From Rhodopirellula islandica (GTDB lineage Bacteria > Planctomycetota > Planctomycetia > Pirellulales > Pirellulaceae): DNA of 64,000 nucleotides. The position numbers and the translations under genes were made by a program. The first letter of the stretch is position 1. Every line of letters begins with the position of its first letter. Shown here in pieces: positions 28,414 through 37,800 of the stretch. The stretch is from contig NZ_LECT01000019.1 of assembly GCF_001027925.1 (NCBI RefSeq), positions 1 to 64,000 on the forward strand, read 5' to 3'. Below the pieces are notes generated by a model. The model made no database searches, was not told the origin of the DNA, and saw only the letters and a list, made by a program, of their open reading frames with translations.

Positions 28414-29340
28414 ATGCCCAAAATGAATTGGATGGGTCCCGCGATGCTTTCTATTTCCGCCCGTATTGGTCAATTGCCGACTTTCGTTCGGCCTCGGTTG
28501 CCGCTTGCGCGGAAATCGAAGTCCTCGGTCAGCGGGATCGCGTGGGTGTTCGGCGGTTTGCTGGTGCCTGTCCTTGGGATGCTGCTGACCAGCGGACAAG
28601 CCATGGCCCAGGATTTCCGTTTGGCCAGTCGTCTCGGTGAAAAGTCCGAGCAGGCTGGTTCGCCGAACTTCACCCTCACCACCAAGATCTATTTCGCGGG
28701 TGAGCGAAATCCGAACTCGGTCCACCAGAACATCTTCCATGACGGTGTGATCTACAGCGTGTCGGAATCGGATCCTCGGTTTCTGACGGTGTTTGATCTG
28801 AACCAGTCAGTGATTGTTTTGTTGGATCAGCAAACCAAGACGCGTTGCTCCGTTTCGATGGACGTGTTGACTCAGTTGACTGCTCGTGCGGACGCGACGG
28901 TCACGGATCCAAAGCGTCGGGAACGACTGGGGATGAATGCCAGGGTGAGATCGCTCGGCAACCATCGCTATCAGATGACGTACCCGGGTGTTCGCTATGA
29001 AGTGGAGGGTGTTGTGCCTCCGTCGCCTGCCATGGCAGTTGCCAATGCTCAGTTGGTTGATTGGGCCTGCCGTCTGAACATCGCTCGCCCTCGCGGTTTG
29101 CCACCGTTTGGTCGGATGCGATTGAACGATGAACTGTGGAAGCAATCGCTGATTGGCGTGAAAACAAACTTGACGATTGACCGGAATGGCGCTGATGGCG
29201 AACCGGTCATGAAAGCAAACCTGAACATTGAATCGACTTGGTCCGAGGGCATTGATGACGCTGCCCAGCGTCAGATTGATCAGGCCATGGGCCACCGAGT
29301 CGTTTACAAACAAGTGAACTGGAACGAGTTCGCTGACTGA
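28414..29340 (+). CDS. Exported protein of unknown function
   Basis: I do not recognise this family. From ATG at 28414 it has 308 residues: a basic stretch, a hydrophobic signal segment (VFGGLLVPVLGMLLTSG) and a likely cleavage site AMA|QDF near residue 66, so the mature protein would be extracytoplasmic. The mature part is mixed alpha/beta with a repeated theme of FDLNQSVIVLLDQQTKTRC and a C-terminal amphipathic segment. Starts at 28309, 28432 and 28444 are also in frame. The long n-region before the hydrophobic core is common in planctomycete signal peptides. Confidence 0.7.
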   Translation: MPKMNWMGPAMLSISARIGQLPTFVRPRLPLARKSKSSVSGIAWVFGGLLVPVLGMLLTSGQAMAQDFRLASRLGEKSEQAGSPNFTLTTKIYFAGERNPNSVHQNIFHDGVIYSVSESDPRFLTVFDLNQSVIVLLDQQTKTRCSVSMDVLTQLTARADATVTDPKRRERLGMNARVRSLGNHRYQMTYPGVRYEVEGVVPPSPAMAVANAQLVDWACRLNIARPRGLPPFGRMRLNDELWKQSLIGVKTNLTIDRNGADGEPVMKANLNIESTWSEGIDDAAQRQIDQAMGHRVVYKQVNWNEFAD

Positions 29341-29452
29341 GTTGCCAGCGCTGTGATCGCTTCGGCAATGTTTGCCATCGAAGGGAAGTCCTTCCGTGGT
29401 GGCGTTTCCTTTGGTTGTCCTACGTCGTTGTCTGTTTTTTCCTACTCCCTCG

Positions 29453-30298
29453 ATGAAAGTCCCACCACTCGTGAATCCAGTGATCGGAGCAGGCATCGCT
29501 GTGACGTTCAGGTTGTTTCGACTCACGTTTCGAATACGTGTTCGCAATGACCAACGTGAACGCTTGGTGCAGCGAACCGGCAAGCAGTACGCGCTTGCGA
29601 TTCTGCATGCTCATCAGTTAGCTGCCTTGTCATTGTCCGCGCCCAAAGTGGGGGCGATGGTGTCTCGTTCCCGTGACGGGGATTTGTTGATGCCGTTGCT
29701 TCGAGGCAACGGATGTGTGCCGATTCGTGGCAGCAGCGGAGTGGGAGAAAAGGGGGGCGCCACGGCGCTGACCAAGATGATCCGCCACGTGAAGGATGGC
29801 AATCCAAGCGTGATCGCGGTCGATGGGCCGCGCGGGCCTCGTGGGGTCGTGCAAAAAGGGATTGCGATGGTGGCGATCAAAGCCGACGTGCCGATCGTCC
29901 CCGTGGTGCTGATTCCCCGGCGACGTTGGATCATGCCCAAAGCATGGGATCGAATGCAGATTCTGTTGCCGTTCACTCGGGTGGACGCGTTGTTTGGCGA
30001 CCCGATCTTTCCGGCTCCTGGGCAGTCCATCGACGACCTGAGAGAGAAGGTGGCAGAATCCTTGCGAGTCATGGAGCATCGCATGGATCCCGAAGAAGCA
30101 GCACGTTGTGAGCGCCTGTGCAGCAAGAAAGCTGGCTCGCGCCGCGGCAAGAATCGACCCGTTCCACCGACCTCGGAATCGTCGGCTGGCGAAACAGGGG
30201 ACTCAGTGGGGGGGAAGGCCGAGGCGATCGTTCCAACAGAGACGCTTCGGGACGCTGAAAATCTCGCTTCCGACACGAGCAAACGAGCCGCGGCCTAG
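29453..30298 (+). CDS. DUF374 / lysophospholipid acyltransferase-like protein
   Basis: Probable inner-membrane-associated acyltransferase, 281 residues from ATG at 29453. It matches the DUF374 pattern: HAHQLAAL near residue 45, VSRSRDGDLLMPLLRGNGCVPIRGSS and the conserved VIAVDGPRGPRGVVQKGIAMVA block, followed by VPIVPVVLIPRRRW. The family relates to LPLAT enzymes and is often implicated in Kdo-lipid A or phospholipid acylation. The C-terminal 70 residues are a charged tail (CSKKAGSRRGKNRPVPP...) with no recognised fold. The frame extends upstream to 29372, but that region looks unrelated to the family. Confidence 0.82.
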   Translation: MKVPPLVNPVIGAGIAVTFRLFRLTFRIRVRNDQRERLVQRTGKQYALAILHAHQLAALSLSAPKVGAMVSRSRDGDLLMPLLRGNGCVPIRGSSGVGEKGGATALTKMIRHVKDGNPSVIAVDGPRGPRGVVQKGIAMVAIKADVPIVPVVLIPRRRWIMPKAWDRMQILLPFTRVDALFGDPIFPAPGQSIDDLREKVAESLRVMEHRMDPEEAARCERLCSKKAGSRRGKNRPVPPTSESSAGETGDSVGGKAEAIVPTETLRDAENLASDTSKRAAA

Positions 30299-30959
30299 CA
30301 GGGAACGGATCGCTTCGGGCCGGTTGGGGTTACCCGCGGGATCCGATGCTGAACCCTCGCTTCGCTTCGGTTGACCCTCCCAAAAGGGAGGCCTGGCGAA
30401 TCGGTGGTAAGCGGTCCAATCAAGGTGGTCGCATTTTGCTCGTGTTTCACAGGGGCTCGCGTTCGCGAGTGAGGCCACGAAGTGGTCACAGACGGTAGCC
30501 GGTGGTCGAGCAAAGCGAAAACCACCGGACAGCGACAAAAGATCGCGGCGTCGGCCCCGAAGGGAGTCGCAGAAAGCTCGGCCGTCAAAGTCTTCGACCC
30601 CTTCGGGGTCAACCGTGTGATCGGGGGGCATCCCGGCGGTGTTCGCTTCGCTCGACCGCCGGCTACCCTCTGCATTCCCTCCGGGAAAGAAGGCGCGCCG
30701 TCGCAATCCCCACCATCCCACCTGTTTCCAGCCCAACGCTGCGATCACCGGTGGAGAATGTCACAGCCCCCAGGGCGTCTGTTTCACGCCTTCAGAGACA
30801 CGACCAAAGCGATGGGGCAAAGCTTTCCTATCCCTCCCAAATGCACACCGATTCGTCAGGCCACCAAAAGGGAAGGTGATGATCAGCGTCAGGCGAAACG
30901 AACCTTGAAATCGGCACACGACCTGTCGGATTGGCAGGCGTCTTGGCGAAACGGAGTGG
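30299..30959. repeat. Long intergenic region with inverted repeats
   Basis: 660 bp without a convincing gene. Arms at about 30490-30530 and 30637-30675 are inverted copies: the reverse of the first, GCTCGACCACCGGCTACC, resembles GCTCGACCGCCGGCTACC in the second. Other shared strings are CTTCGCTTCGGTTGACCCTC (about 30358-30377) and the hairpin-like CCCTCCGGGAA near 30680, which also resembles the start of the window. The short open frames in all six frames here run through these repeats. Confidence 0.6.
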
Positions 30960-32321
30960 ATGCTTAGAATCTGGGCTCTCGATCGCAACGCGATTGTCTT
31001 CGGAAATTCCTCTTCACCAGGCAGTGTCATCGTGGCTGAGCTCGCTCATCACAATTTGGATATCAAACGCGTCGCGATCTTGTTCGCTGGCGGACCCGCT
31101 CCCGCCGCCAACGCGGTCATCAGTACCGCTGCGTTTTCGTTCCTGGAAGAAGGTGCTCAGGTCTTCGGCATCAAGCACGGTTACAGCCGTTTGGCGGAGT
31201 ACACCGCGGCGGGGCCGTTGCAAGAAGGCACCGATTACATGCGGTTCACGCACGATTCGCTGACCCACGCTCGCAGCAGCCGTGGGATCATGATCGGAAC
31301 GGCTCGGACCAACCCCGGCAAACACGTCAGCAGCCCCGAGCATCTGAAAGATCCCGAGTTGGTCGCGCCGCTTCGCCGCGTGTATGAAGGCCTGTGTTCG
31401 TTGGAAGTCGACGCGTTGATCTCGATCGGCGGCGACGACACACTGAAAACCGCGAACAAACTCAAAATGTTCCAAGACAACCTGCCCGGCGAGGCACGTC
31501 GTTTCCCGGTGGTTCATCTGCCCAAAACGATCGACAACGATTACTCAGGCATTGATTTCACGTTTGGATTCTTCACCGCCGTGGAAACCTTGGCCGAAGA
31601 AATCCGTAACTTGAACTACGACGCGGCGGCTGGTCGTGCGTACTTCTTGTGCGAAGCGATGGGCCGCAGTGCCGGTTGGCTGGCGTACGGTGCCGCGATT
31701 GCCGGTGAAGCCAGCATGGTGCTCAGCGTGGAAGACATCATCGGAGCACTGGCGGAAGAAGAAGTCGTCAATCAAGAGACTGGCGAGACTCGCAAGATCA
31801 TGGCGATGGATCGTGTGATCGATCGGATGGTCGACATGATGCTGGCTCGCGAACGGGAAGGCCGCCAATACGGCACGATCGTGATCGCGGAAGGCATGGC
31901 GGAGTACCTACCCGCGAAGTATCTCGAAGGCGTCACTCGCGATGATCACGGTCACATCAACATCTCGTTGGTGAACCTTTCAGCGCTGATGTCCCGCTTG
32001 TTGGCCGCTCGCTACAACGAACGCACCGGTCGGACTCGCAAGGTGAACGGATTGCAAATGGGATACGAATCTCGTTGTGCACCACCACACGCTTACGATG
32101 TCATGTTGGGATCGCAACTCGGCGTCGGTGCCTACCGAGCGCTCGTGGAAGAGAAACTCAACGGCGTGATGGTTTCCGTTTCCGGCCAATTTGATTTGCA
32201 CTTTGTGCCGTTTGAAGAATTGGTTGACCCGCAAACGCTGGTCACCAAGGTTCGCTTCATCGAGCAGAACTCGGATTTCCATCGCTTGGCACGGTTCCTG
32301 GAAACCTGCATCGACAATTGA
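30960..32321 (+). CDS. pfp: 6-phosphofructokinase, pyrophosphate-dependent type
   Basis: Phosphorylates fructose-6-phosphate, by sequence probably with PPi rather than ATP. 453 residues. The phosphoryl donor site reads GGDDTLKTA (ATP enzymes have GGDGS), and the substrate motif is PKTIDNDYSG (ATP enzymes have PGTIDND); both changes are typical of PPi-using enzymes. CEAMGRSAGWLAYGAAIAGEA is also a family block. The ATG at 30960 adds about 24 residues before the first conserved region; a GTG at 31032 (VAELAHHNLDIKRVAILFAGG) is an equally plausible start. No neighbouring glycolytic gene. Confidence 0.9.
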   Translation: MLRIWALDRNAIVFGNSSSPGSVIVAELAHHNLDIKRVAILFAGGPAPAANAVISTAAFSFLEEGAQVFGIKHGYSRLAEYTAAGPLQEGTDYMRFTHDSLTHARSSRGIMIGTARTNPGKHVSSPEHLKDPELVAPLRRVYEGLCSLEVDALISIGGDDTLKTANKLKMFQDNLPGEARRFPVVHLPKTIDNDYSGIDFTFGFFTAVETLAEEIRNLNYDAAAGRAYFLCEAMGRSAGWLAYGAAIAGEASMVLSVEDIIGALAEEEVVNQETGETRKIMAMDRVIDRMVDMMLAREREGRQYGTIVIAEGMAEYLPAKYLEGVTRDDHGHINISLVNLSALMSRLLAARYNERTGRTRKVNGLQMGYESRCAPPHAYDVMLGSQLGVGAYRALVEEKLNGVMVSVSGQFDLHFVPFEELVDPQTLVTKVRFIEQNSDFHRLARFLETCIDN

Positions 32322-32440
32322 TCGATGCCTGACCAGAGGGCTCACGGGCGGTTCATTTCGTGAGCCGCTTAGGATTCGCCTCAGTTCCAACGCCACTGAA
32401 CCGGGGCCAACGCCCAAACGGCTCACATGAAGAGTCGAAC
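32322..32440 (+). repeat. Hairpin repeat after the phosphofructokinase gene
   Basis: The outer arms GTGAGCCG (about 32360) and CGGCTCAC (about 32420) pair across a GC-rich interior. The right half, AACGCCCAAACGGCTCACA (32409-32427), recurs at 114-133. The element lies between two converging genes and could also end transcription. Confidence 0.55.
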
Positions 32441-32493
32441 CGACCAACCGACAGCCTGCTTGCGGGTTTTCGGGTTCAAATGACTTACGGAGG

Positions 32494-33390
32494 TCAGTCT
32501 CGACAGTTGTCTGGCATGGAAACGCTGGGGTGCCGACCGCTTTTGCGTTGGCATCCCGGGCAAAAAAACGTTGCCCGTTGAGCTTGGACGATTCGCCGGA
32601 TCACCCCGCCCTCGCATCGCGGGCACCCCAGGTGTTCGCGATCGTAGACCCGGTGCATGTTTTGATAGTTGCCGGGGTCGTTCAGGGCATTGCGATACGT
32701 CCCGTCGCTCAGCGTGCTGCCTTCGTGGTTGATCGCGTCTTGCAGCACCAACGTGATTGCAGGATGGATGCGTTCCCACTGTGGTTTTGTCAGTCGGTCG
32801 CAACGTGTGCGGGGATCCACGCCGGCTAAGAACAGGATTTCGGCCGCGTACAGGTTGCCAATCCCGGCGACGGCGGATTGATCCAGCAAGGCCACTTTGA
32901 TGGGGCGACGTGAGGCCGCCAAGTTCTGACGCAATTCCTCTGCGGTGATGCGCATGGCGTCCGGTCCCAGACGCGAATCGACTTTTTCAAGGTAGTCCTG
33001 TTCGCTCATCCAGCGGATCGTCCCCAGCCCGCGACGGTCCCAGAGCAGCAATTCCGTGGGAGCGTCCGCGGATGGAATCGATGGCGGGCGAAACTGGATC
33101 CGCAGTCGCAAGTGGTCTGGATCCGGTGGGTCGGCCAGCAGCACCAGGCCTGTCATCCGAGGTTCGATGACGAGTCGCGACCGATTGTCGAAGCACAGCA
33201 TCACTCGTTTGCCGCGACGCTCGATTGCCTGAACCGGGCGGCCTCGCAGTTGTCGGTGAATGCTGGCGATCGAGGGTTCGATCGTCATCGGTCGGCAGTG
33301 ACACGGCGGAACTTCAACCCGCTCAATCTCGCGCCCGATGATTGGGGCGATCCCGCGGCACATCGTTTCGACTTCCGGCAACTCCGGCAT
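32494..33390 (-). CDS. mutM: Formamidopyrimidine-DNA glycosylase
   Basis: Excises oxidised purines (8-oxoG, FapyG) and cuts the abasic site. 298 residues. The N-terminus MPELPEVETMCRGIAP holds the catalytic Pro2 and Glu3. The conserved lysine region is RRGKRVMLCFDN. VAGIGNLYAAEILFLAGVDP is the helix-two-turn-helix. The C-terminal zinc finger is CPRCEGG...FFCPGCQRK. About 20 residues after the finger are extra. An AGGA precedes the ATG. It converges with the phosphofructokinase gene. Confidence 0.95.
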   Translation of the reverse strand: MPELPEVETMCRGIAPIIGREIERVEVPPCHCRPMTIEPSIASIHRQLRGRPVQAIERRGKRVMLCFDNRSRLVIEPRMTGLVLLADPPDPDHLRLRIQFRPPSIPSADAPTELLLWDRRGLGTIRWMSEQDYLEKVDSRLGPDAMRITAEELRQNLAASRRPIKVALLDQSAVAGIGNLYAAEILFLAGVDPRTRCDRLTKPQWERIHPAITLVLQDAINHEGSTLSDGTYRNALNDPGNYQNMHRVYDREHLGCPRCEGGVIRRIVQAQRATFFCPGCQRKSGRHPSVSMPDNCRD

Positions 33391-33559
33391 GAGGGTTCCT
33401 GTTGAAGAGGATTGGAGGGAGTTTGTTTTGAGTGCCTGCGTCAGTTCGCTTGAGTTCGGCTGCCGTTGGTTGGTGATTGAGTTTCACGGCAAGTTGCACG
33501 GGCGGGTTTCGAGCTGACTCGTCTGGCGTTCGCGAACGAGAATTCGTTATTGAAAGGAC

Positions 33560-34846
33560 ATGCGTGCGACTCATCTTCGTCTGAATCAAGCGGATTCTGC
33601 CGAATCGGCTCCCAAGAATACCAACCTGCTCGGCCTGGATGCCGTGCGGGCGTGGGCGGCCATTGGCGTTGTGGTGCTGCATGCCTGTGTGCCTTATTCC
33701 AATCCGGACGTCCCAGGACTGACTTGGGCGACCACCGATACCCCGCATTCGGGGCTCACGGCGCTGATGTGGGCGATCGAGATTGTCATCATGCCGATCT
33801 TCTTGGTGATGGCTGGGTTCTTGGCTGTACGCAGCATGGCCTCGCGAGGTCCACTGGCGACGTTGAAATCCAGGACACGACGATTGGGTTGGCCCTTCGT
33901 TTTGGCGGTTGTGTTTTTGATCCCCGTCGACCTCTACGCATGGTTGTTGGGCTGGTTGGCGGATGGTGTGATCACGCCCCGTCAAATGCGATCGTTGAAA
34001 TTCTCCGAAGGGCAAGACCAGCACCTTTGGGGGCTGTCTCATCTGTGGTTCTTGCAGTACCTGATTCTTTACATCGCCGTTTTGGCGGGTGCCTGGAAGT
34101 GGCTGCAACAGACGGATCCGAAGCGTGTTTTTCGGATCGGCATGCCGCTGGTGATCGCGGTGGGTGTGGCTGTGCTTTGTGTTCGTCCCGAAGTCGTTTG
34201 GGGATTCCAACACGCGTTCTTGCCGGTGCCTTCCAAGTGGCTGTACAGCGGGTGCGCCTTTGCGATGGGAGTGTTGATTGCACACGCTGATCCTGACATG
34301 CAAGGTCTGACTCGGTTCGCCGGTCGAGCTTGGTGTCCCAGTGCGATGGTTTGCGTCGCTGCCACGATGCTTGGGATCTGGGTGCTGGAACAGCCAACGG
34401 TCAGTGACACCGAGCAAGCCTCCGCTTTCCCGGTTGTGATCAGTTCCTCGACTTGGTTGTGCCTCGCATTGTTGACCGTTGCGGGTGCCACGGGGGTTGC
34501 GTTTTCATTGATTGGATTGGCGTGCCGATGGGTGAAGCGACTGGACCCGATCACTCAGCAATTGGCGACGGCTTCTTTCGCGATCTACTTGTTGCATCAT
34601 CCCGTGCTGGTGCTCGTTCACATCGCGGTCAAGCATGGGCTGCCGTCGGCGTCGCCGTTGTTGAAGATGTCGTTGGCGACCCTCATCGCAGTTTGTGTCC
34701 CGCTCGGCATGCACTTTGTGCTTCGTCGCGTGAAGGCTCGGCGTCAGTCCAAGCAGATCGAACGAAGCGACCAGGACGGTCCTTCGATTCTGGCGATGCC
34801 CACGACCTCCGACGCGTCGCAATCCGAGCAACGATTGGCCGGGTAG
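33560..34846 (+). CDS. Acyltransferase family 3 (OpgC/OafA-like) membrane protein
   Basis: Multi-pass inner-membrane acyltransferase, 428 residues with about ten hydrophobic segments. The N-terminal block LLGLDAVRAWAAIGVVVLHA carries the conserved R and H of this family, and HLWGLSHLWFLQYLILYIA is the second hallmark, as in OpgC/MdoC. Such proteins O-acylate glucans, polysaccharides or other envelope molecules. AAAGGAC precedes the ATG. The last 40 residues are a charged cytoplasmic tail. The substrate cannot be inferred: no polysaccharide cluster is adjacent. Confidence 0.85.
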   Translation: MRATHLRLNQADSAESAPKNTNLLGLDAVRAWAAIGVVVLHACVPYSNPDVPGLTWATTDTPHSGLTALMWAIEIVIMPIFLVMAGFLAVRSMASRGPLATLKSRTRRLGWPFVLAVVFLIPVDLYAWLLGWLADGVITPRQMRSLKFSEGQDQHLWGLSHLWFLQYLILYIAVLAGAWKWLQQTDPKRVFRIGMPLVIAVGVAVLCVRPEVVWGFQHAFLPVPSKWLYSGCAFAMGVLIAHADPDMQGLTRFAGRAWCPSAMVCVAATMLGIWVLEQPTVSDTEQASAFPVVISSSTWLCLALLTVAGATGVAFSLIGLACRWVKRLDPITQQLATASFAIYLLHHPVLVLVHIAVKHGLPSASPLLKMSLATLIAVCVPLGMHFVLRRVKARRQSKQIERSDQDGPSILAMPTTSDASQSEQRLAG

Positions 34847-34853
34847 CGGGCCT

Positions 34854-36164
34854 CTACGAGAGTTTGGCCACCGCATCGGCGAGACGTTCGTATTGTTCCA
34901 GCGTGTTGTAGGCTTGCGCCGAGATCCGCAGGCAGACATTGGCTGCATCAAACCGGAACACGGGCAGTTCAAAGCGATGGTCAGCTCGCAGAGAATTTCG
35001 GACTGCTTGGACTTGAGCGGGCGAGTGATTCGTCCAAGCTGGAATCGGAATCGTCGCGAGACTTCCAAGCATGGATTCAGGGGCTGGCTCGGCAAGGTTG
35101 AGTTTCTCCAAGAGCACGCGTCGGCCCGCCACCACCAGTTCATGGTTGTGTTTCATTAGTCCCGCCAACCGGTTGGGGGCGTCCGTTGGATACAAACTTG
35201 CGAGAAAGTCGATCGCGGTGGGGAGGGCCAGCAACGGTGACGGGTCAAAGGTTCCGGGCCAATTGAATTGGCTTTGGAATTGGCTTGGCCCGTAGCCTTC
35301 CGTGTTCGCGCCGTGGCTGATGATGGGAGGCAGCACTTCGTCTTGGAAGTCTTCTTGGACGGAGAGGAATCCAGACACCTTCGGACCACACCACCACTTG
35401 TGATGATTGGCGGTGTAGTAGTCGGGTTGCAGTTGGTCGAGGTTCAGCGGCAGCATTCCAGGGGCGTGAGCCCCATCGACCATCACGCGAATGTTGTTGG
35501 AGTGAGCCAGTTCGATCAGCTCGGCAACTGGCAGGACGATCCCGGTGGGGCTGGTCACATGATCGATCAACATCCAGGCGGTCTGGGGGGTGATGCTTTG
35601 CTCGATCGCCTGCACCACTTCTTTGGGATGGCGAATGGGGAACGGAATGTTCGCGGTGACCACCGACGCGCCGGCGGAATCAGCGGCTTGGCTGACCGCG
35701 TTGATGCAGGCGTTGTACCCATGGTTGGTCACCAGGATCTCATCGCCGGATTGCAATGGCCACGAACGCACGACGGCGTTGACTCCTTCGGTGGCATTGC
35801 GAACAAACGCGATGTCATGGGGAGTCGCGTGAATCTCTTGGGCAACCGTTTGGCGAACGACGTCGAGTTTGGGCAGCAGCGACCTTTCCGGTGCTAGGAA
35901 CTCAATTGGGTCTTCTTCCAAGAGGTTTTGCCAATGCCGTTGGTTTTCGAGCACGCAGCGCGGTGTGGCGCCGAAGGACCCGTGGTTGAGGAATTCCAGG
36001 TCGGGCCGAATCAACCATGGTTCGTATTGTGTGTCGTTCAACGAAGGGCCTGTTGGTTGGAAGGGGCGATTGGAGTGCGTTGTCGAGTGGCGAAATGGAT
36101 CGGGTGGTGGAACACCAAGTGAACTCGGGACGCGGGTAGAATGATTTTCCGCTGATGTCGGCAA
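34854..36164 (-). CDS. Class V aminotransferase (isopenicillin-N epimerase-like)
   Basis: PLP-dependent enzyme of the class V / isopenicillin-N epimerase group, 436 residues. LEFLNHGSFGATP and RNATEGVNAVVRSWPLQSGDEIL are the opening blocks. DGAHAPGMLPLNLDQLQPDYYTANHHKWWCGPKVSGFL contains the PLP lysine (HHKWW). The first 45 residues are low-complexity and may not be translated; internal starts exist. It converges with the acyltransferase gene. The natural substrate is unknown; desulfurase or epimerase activities are both possible in this group. Confidence 0.9.
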   Translation of the reverse strand: MPTSAENHSTRVPSSLGVPPPDPFRHSTTHSNRPFQPTGPSLNDTQYEPWLIRPDLEFLNHGSFGATPRCVLENQRHWQNLLEEDPIEFLAPERSLLPKLDVVRQTVAQEIHATPHDIAFVRNATEGVNAVVRSWPLQSGDEILVTNHGYNACINAVSQAADSAGASVVTANIPFPIRHPKEVVQAIEQSITPQTAWMLIDHVTSPTGIVLPVAELIELAHSNNIRVMVDGAHAPGMLPLNLDQLQPDYYTANHHKWWCGPKVSGFLSVQEDFQDEVLPPIISHGANTEGYGPSQFQSQFNWPGTFDPSPLLALPTAIDFLASLYPTDAPNRLAGLMKHNHELVVAGRRVLLEKLNLAEPAPESMLGSLATIPIPAWTNHSPAQVQAVRNSLRADHRFELPVFRFDAANVCLRISAQAYNTLEQYERLADAVAKLS

Positions 36165-36203
36165 TGAGCCTCATCCACCTCGATCTCCGTCAGGAACGCG
36201 AAA

Positions 36204-37142
36204 ATGAAACGCATTCAAAGTTCATGGTTGCTCATTGTCGTGTGTTCACTGATGTTGCAGAAGGCGGGTTTTGCCGAGGAAAAAGACTCCCACGAGGTGC
36301 ATCGTGTCTCGGTGTTCCGTGACTTGGTGTATGCGGAGGTTCCCGGCGAGGAGGGAGATCGCCCGCTTCAGTTGGACTTGTTTGTTCCGGCGACGTCAGA
36401 GGCTCCGCCGCTTGTCGTTTGGATTCACGGCGGTGGGTGGCGGAATGGTTCGCGACGCAATCCGAAGCTGATGCAGGTGACCGAGAACGGGTACGCACTG
36501 GCCAGCCTGAGTTACCGCTTCTCGAAAGAGGCCATTTTCCCGGCTCAGGTTCACGATTGCAAAGCGGCGATTCGATGGTTGCGAGCCAATTCGAAACGCT
36601 ATGGCTACAACGCGGACTGGATCGCGGTCGCGGGAAGTTCCGCTGGCGGGCACCTGGCGTTGTTGCTGGGCACGTCCGGCGATGTGGCTGAGTTGGAAGG
36701 TGAAGTGGGCGGAAACCTCGAGCAGTCCTCTCGCGTGCAGGCCGTCATCGATTATTTCGGCCCGTCTGATTTTGTTCTGCGTGGGAAGACTCAACCCGAG
36801 CGAGCGTACACTGATCTCTCCGGCAGCTACGCGTTGCTGGGCGGCAAAGACGGGAAGGTTGCCGAGTCGATGGAGCGACTGGCCAGCCCGGCGACCCACG
36901 TGTCCTCCGACGACCCACCGCTATTGATCTTTCACGGAACAGCAGACAAGACGGTGCTGTTGGATCAAAGCGAACGGATGGTTGAGTTGTACGAGGCCCT
37001 CGGTCTCGAAGTGGAGCTGATTCAGCACGAGGGTGCCGGCCACGGCGGCAAGCGATTCTTTGAGGGGGATTCACTTCGTCGAGTGCTTGCCTTTTTGAAT
37101 GCTCAACGTCCGAGTCGCGACGAGAATATTGCCTCTGAATGA
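36204..37142 (+). CDS. Exported alpha/beta hydrolase (esterase/lipase, BD-FAE type)
   Basis: Probable secreted or periplasmic carboxylesterase, 312 residues. An N-terminal signal peptide ([22 protein letters not shown]) is followed by the oxyanion motif HGGGW, the nucleophile elbow GSSAGG, the acid region [21 protein letters not shown] and the catalytic His in HEGAGHGG. Proteins like this act on sugar esters. It lies in the same neighbourhood as a sulfatase and a PqaA-type protein, all exported hydrolases, although they are not one operon. Confidence 0.9.
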   Translation: MKRIQSSWLLIVVCSLMLQKAGFAEEKDSHEVHRVSVFRDLVYAEVPGEEGDRPLQLDLFVPATSEAPPLVVWIHGGGWRNGSRRNPKLMQVTENGYALASLSYRFSKEAIFPAQVHDCKAAIRWLRANSKRYGYNADWIAVAGSSAGGHLALLLGTSGDVAELEGEVGGNLEQSSRVQAVIDYFGPSDFVLRGKTQPERAYTDLSGSYALLGGKDGKVAESMERLASPATHVSSDDPPLLIFHGTADKTVLLDQSERMVELYEALGLEVELIQHEGAGHGGKRFFEGDSLRRVLAFLNAQRPSRDENIASE

Positions 37143-37261
37143 TCACCTGCATAAGGTTTCGGATTGAAGCAACCGTGTGATGAATTTTGATGACGTGACT
37201 AAGTGCAGAACGACGGTGTCTGATGCACTGTATTGAACTTATTCAATCGTGGGGAAACGTT

Positions 37262-37743
37262 ATGAATTGCTCTTGGAGTTTTTTGCTCTGCGTCTTGGTT
37301 TCTTGGCTTGGCCTCTGTGGGCAGCTCGCGGGCGACGAGCCAATCTCGGAAGATCTTGTTCAGAATGAAAAGCGGGTCGAAAAAGCGAAGGGGATTCTCC
37401 AAGATTTTTTACTCGACGTGTCGGCTTTGGAAAAAGATGCCTTCGTTTGCGTGGGCTTGGCGAGAAACTTTGGCAGGACATCAGCCGATGCGAGATTTGA
37501 TGGCAATTTCCCATTCGTCGTGTTTCGCGCACGAGACTTCGGTCGTGCAAAGAAAGAGAAGTTTTGGTCACAGTCTTCAGAGAGTTTGGATCCACGTACG
37601 CCTCTTGGTGGATTGCTCACGACGAGCTGCCGGCTGACGTCTACTTAAAAGAAGGGCTTCTATCGCAAGTGGCGCCGATGCGAGAAAAGTATGAGACTTG
37701 GATCGAGAAAGCGAGTGAGGTTGAGCCTATGATGGTCGACTGA
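37262..37743 (+). pseudogene. Small exported protein, apparently frameshifted
   Basis: From ATG 37262 a frame encodes a signal peptide (SFLLCVLVSWLGLCGQLAGD) and about 100 residues that look like a real protein, but the last 25-30 residues (to 37648) are atypical. In another frame the sequence 37552-37743 reads REVLVTVFREFGSTYASWWI and continues AHDELPADVYLKEGLLSQ... to a stop at 37743, which looks like the proper C-terminus. The two join around the purine run GCAAAGAAAGAGAAG (37547-37561). Net length 482 bases is not a multiple of three. Family not recognised. A sequencing error would look the same. Confidence 0.6.
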
Positions 37744-37800
37744 TTTCGTTGTTTGAGCCGGTGAGATAGGCGGACGCAGTTGCTTCTTGGGAGAACAGGC

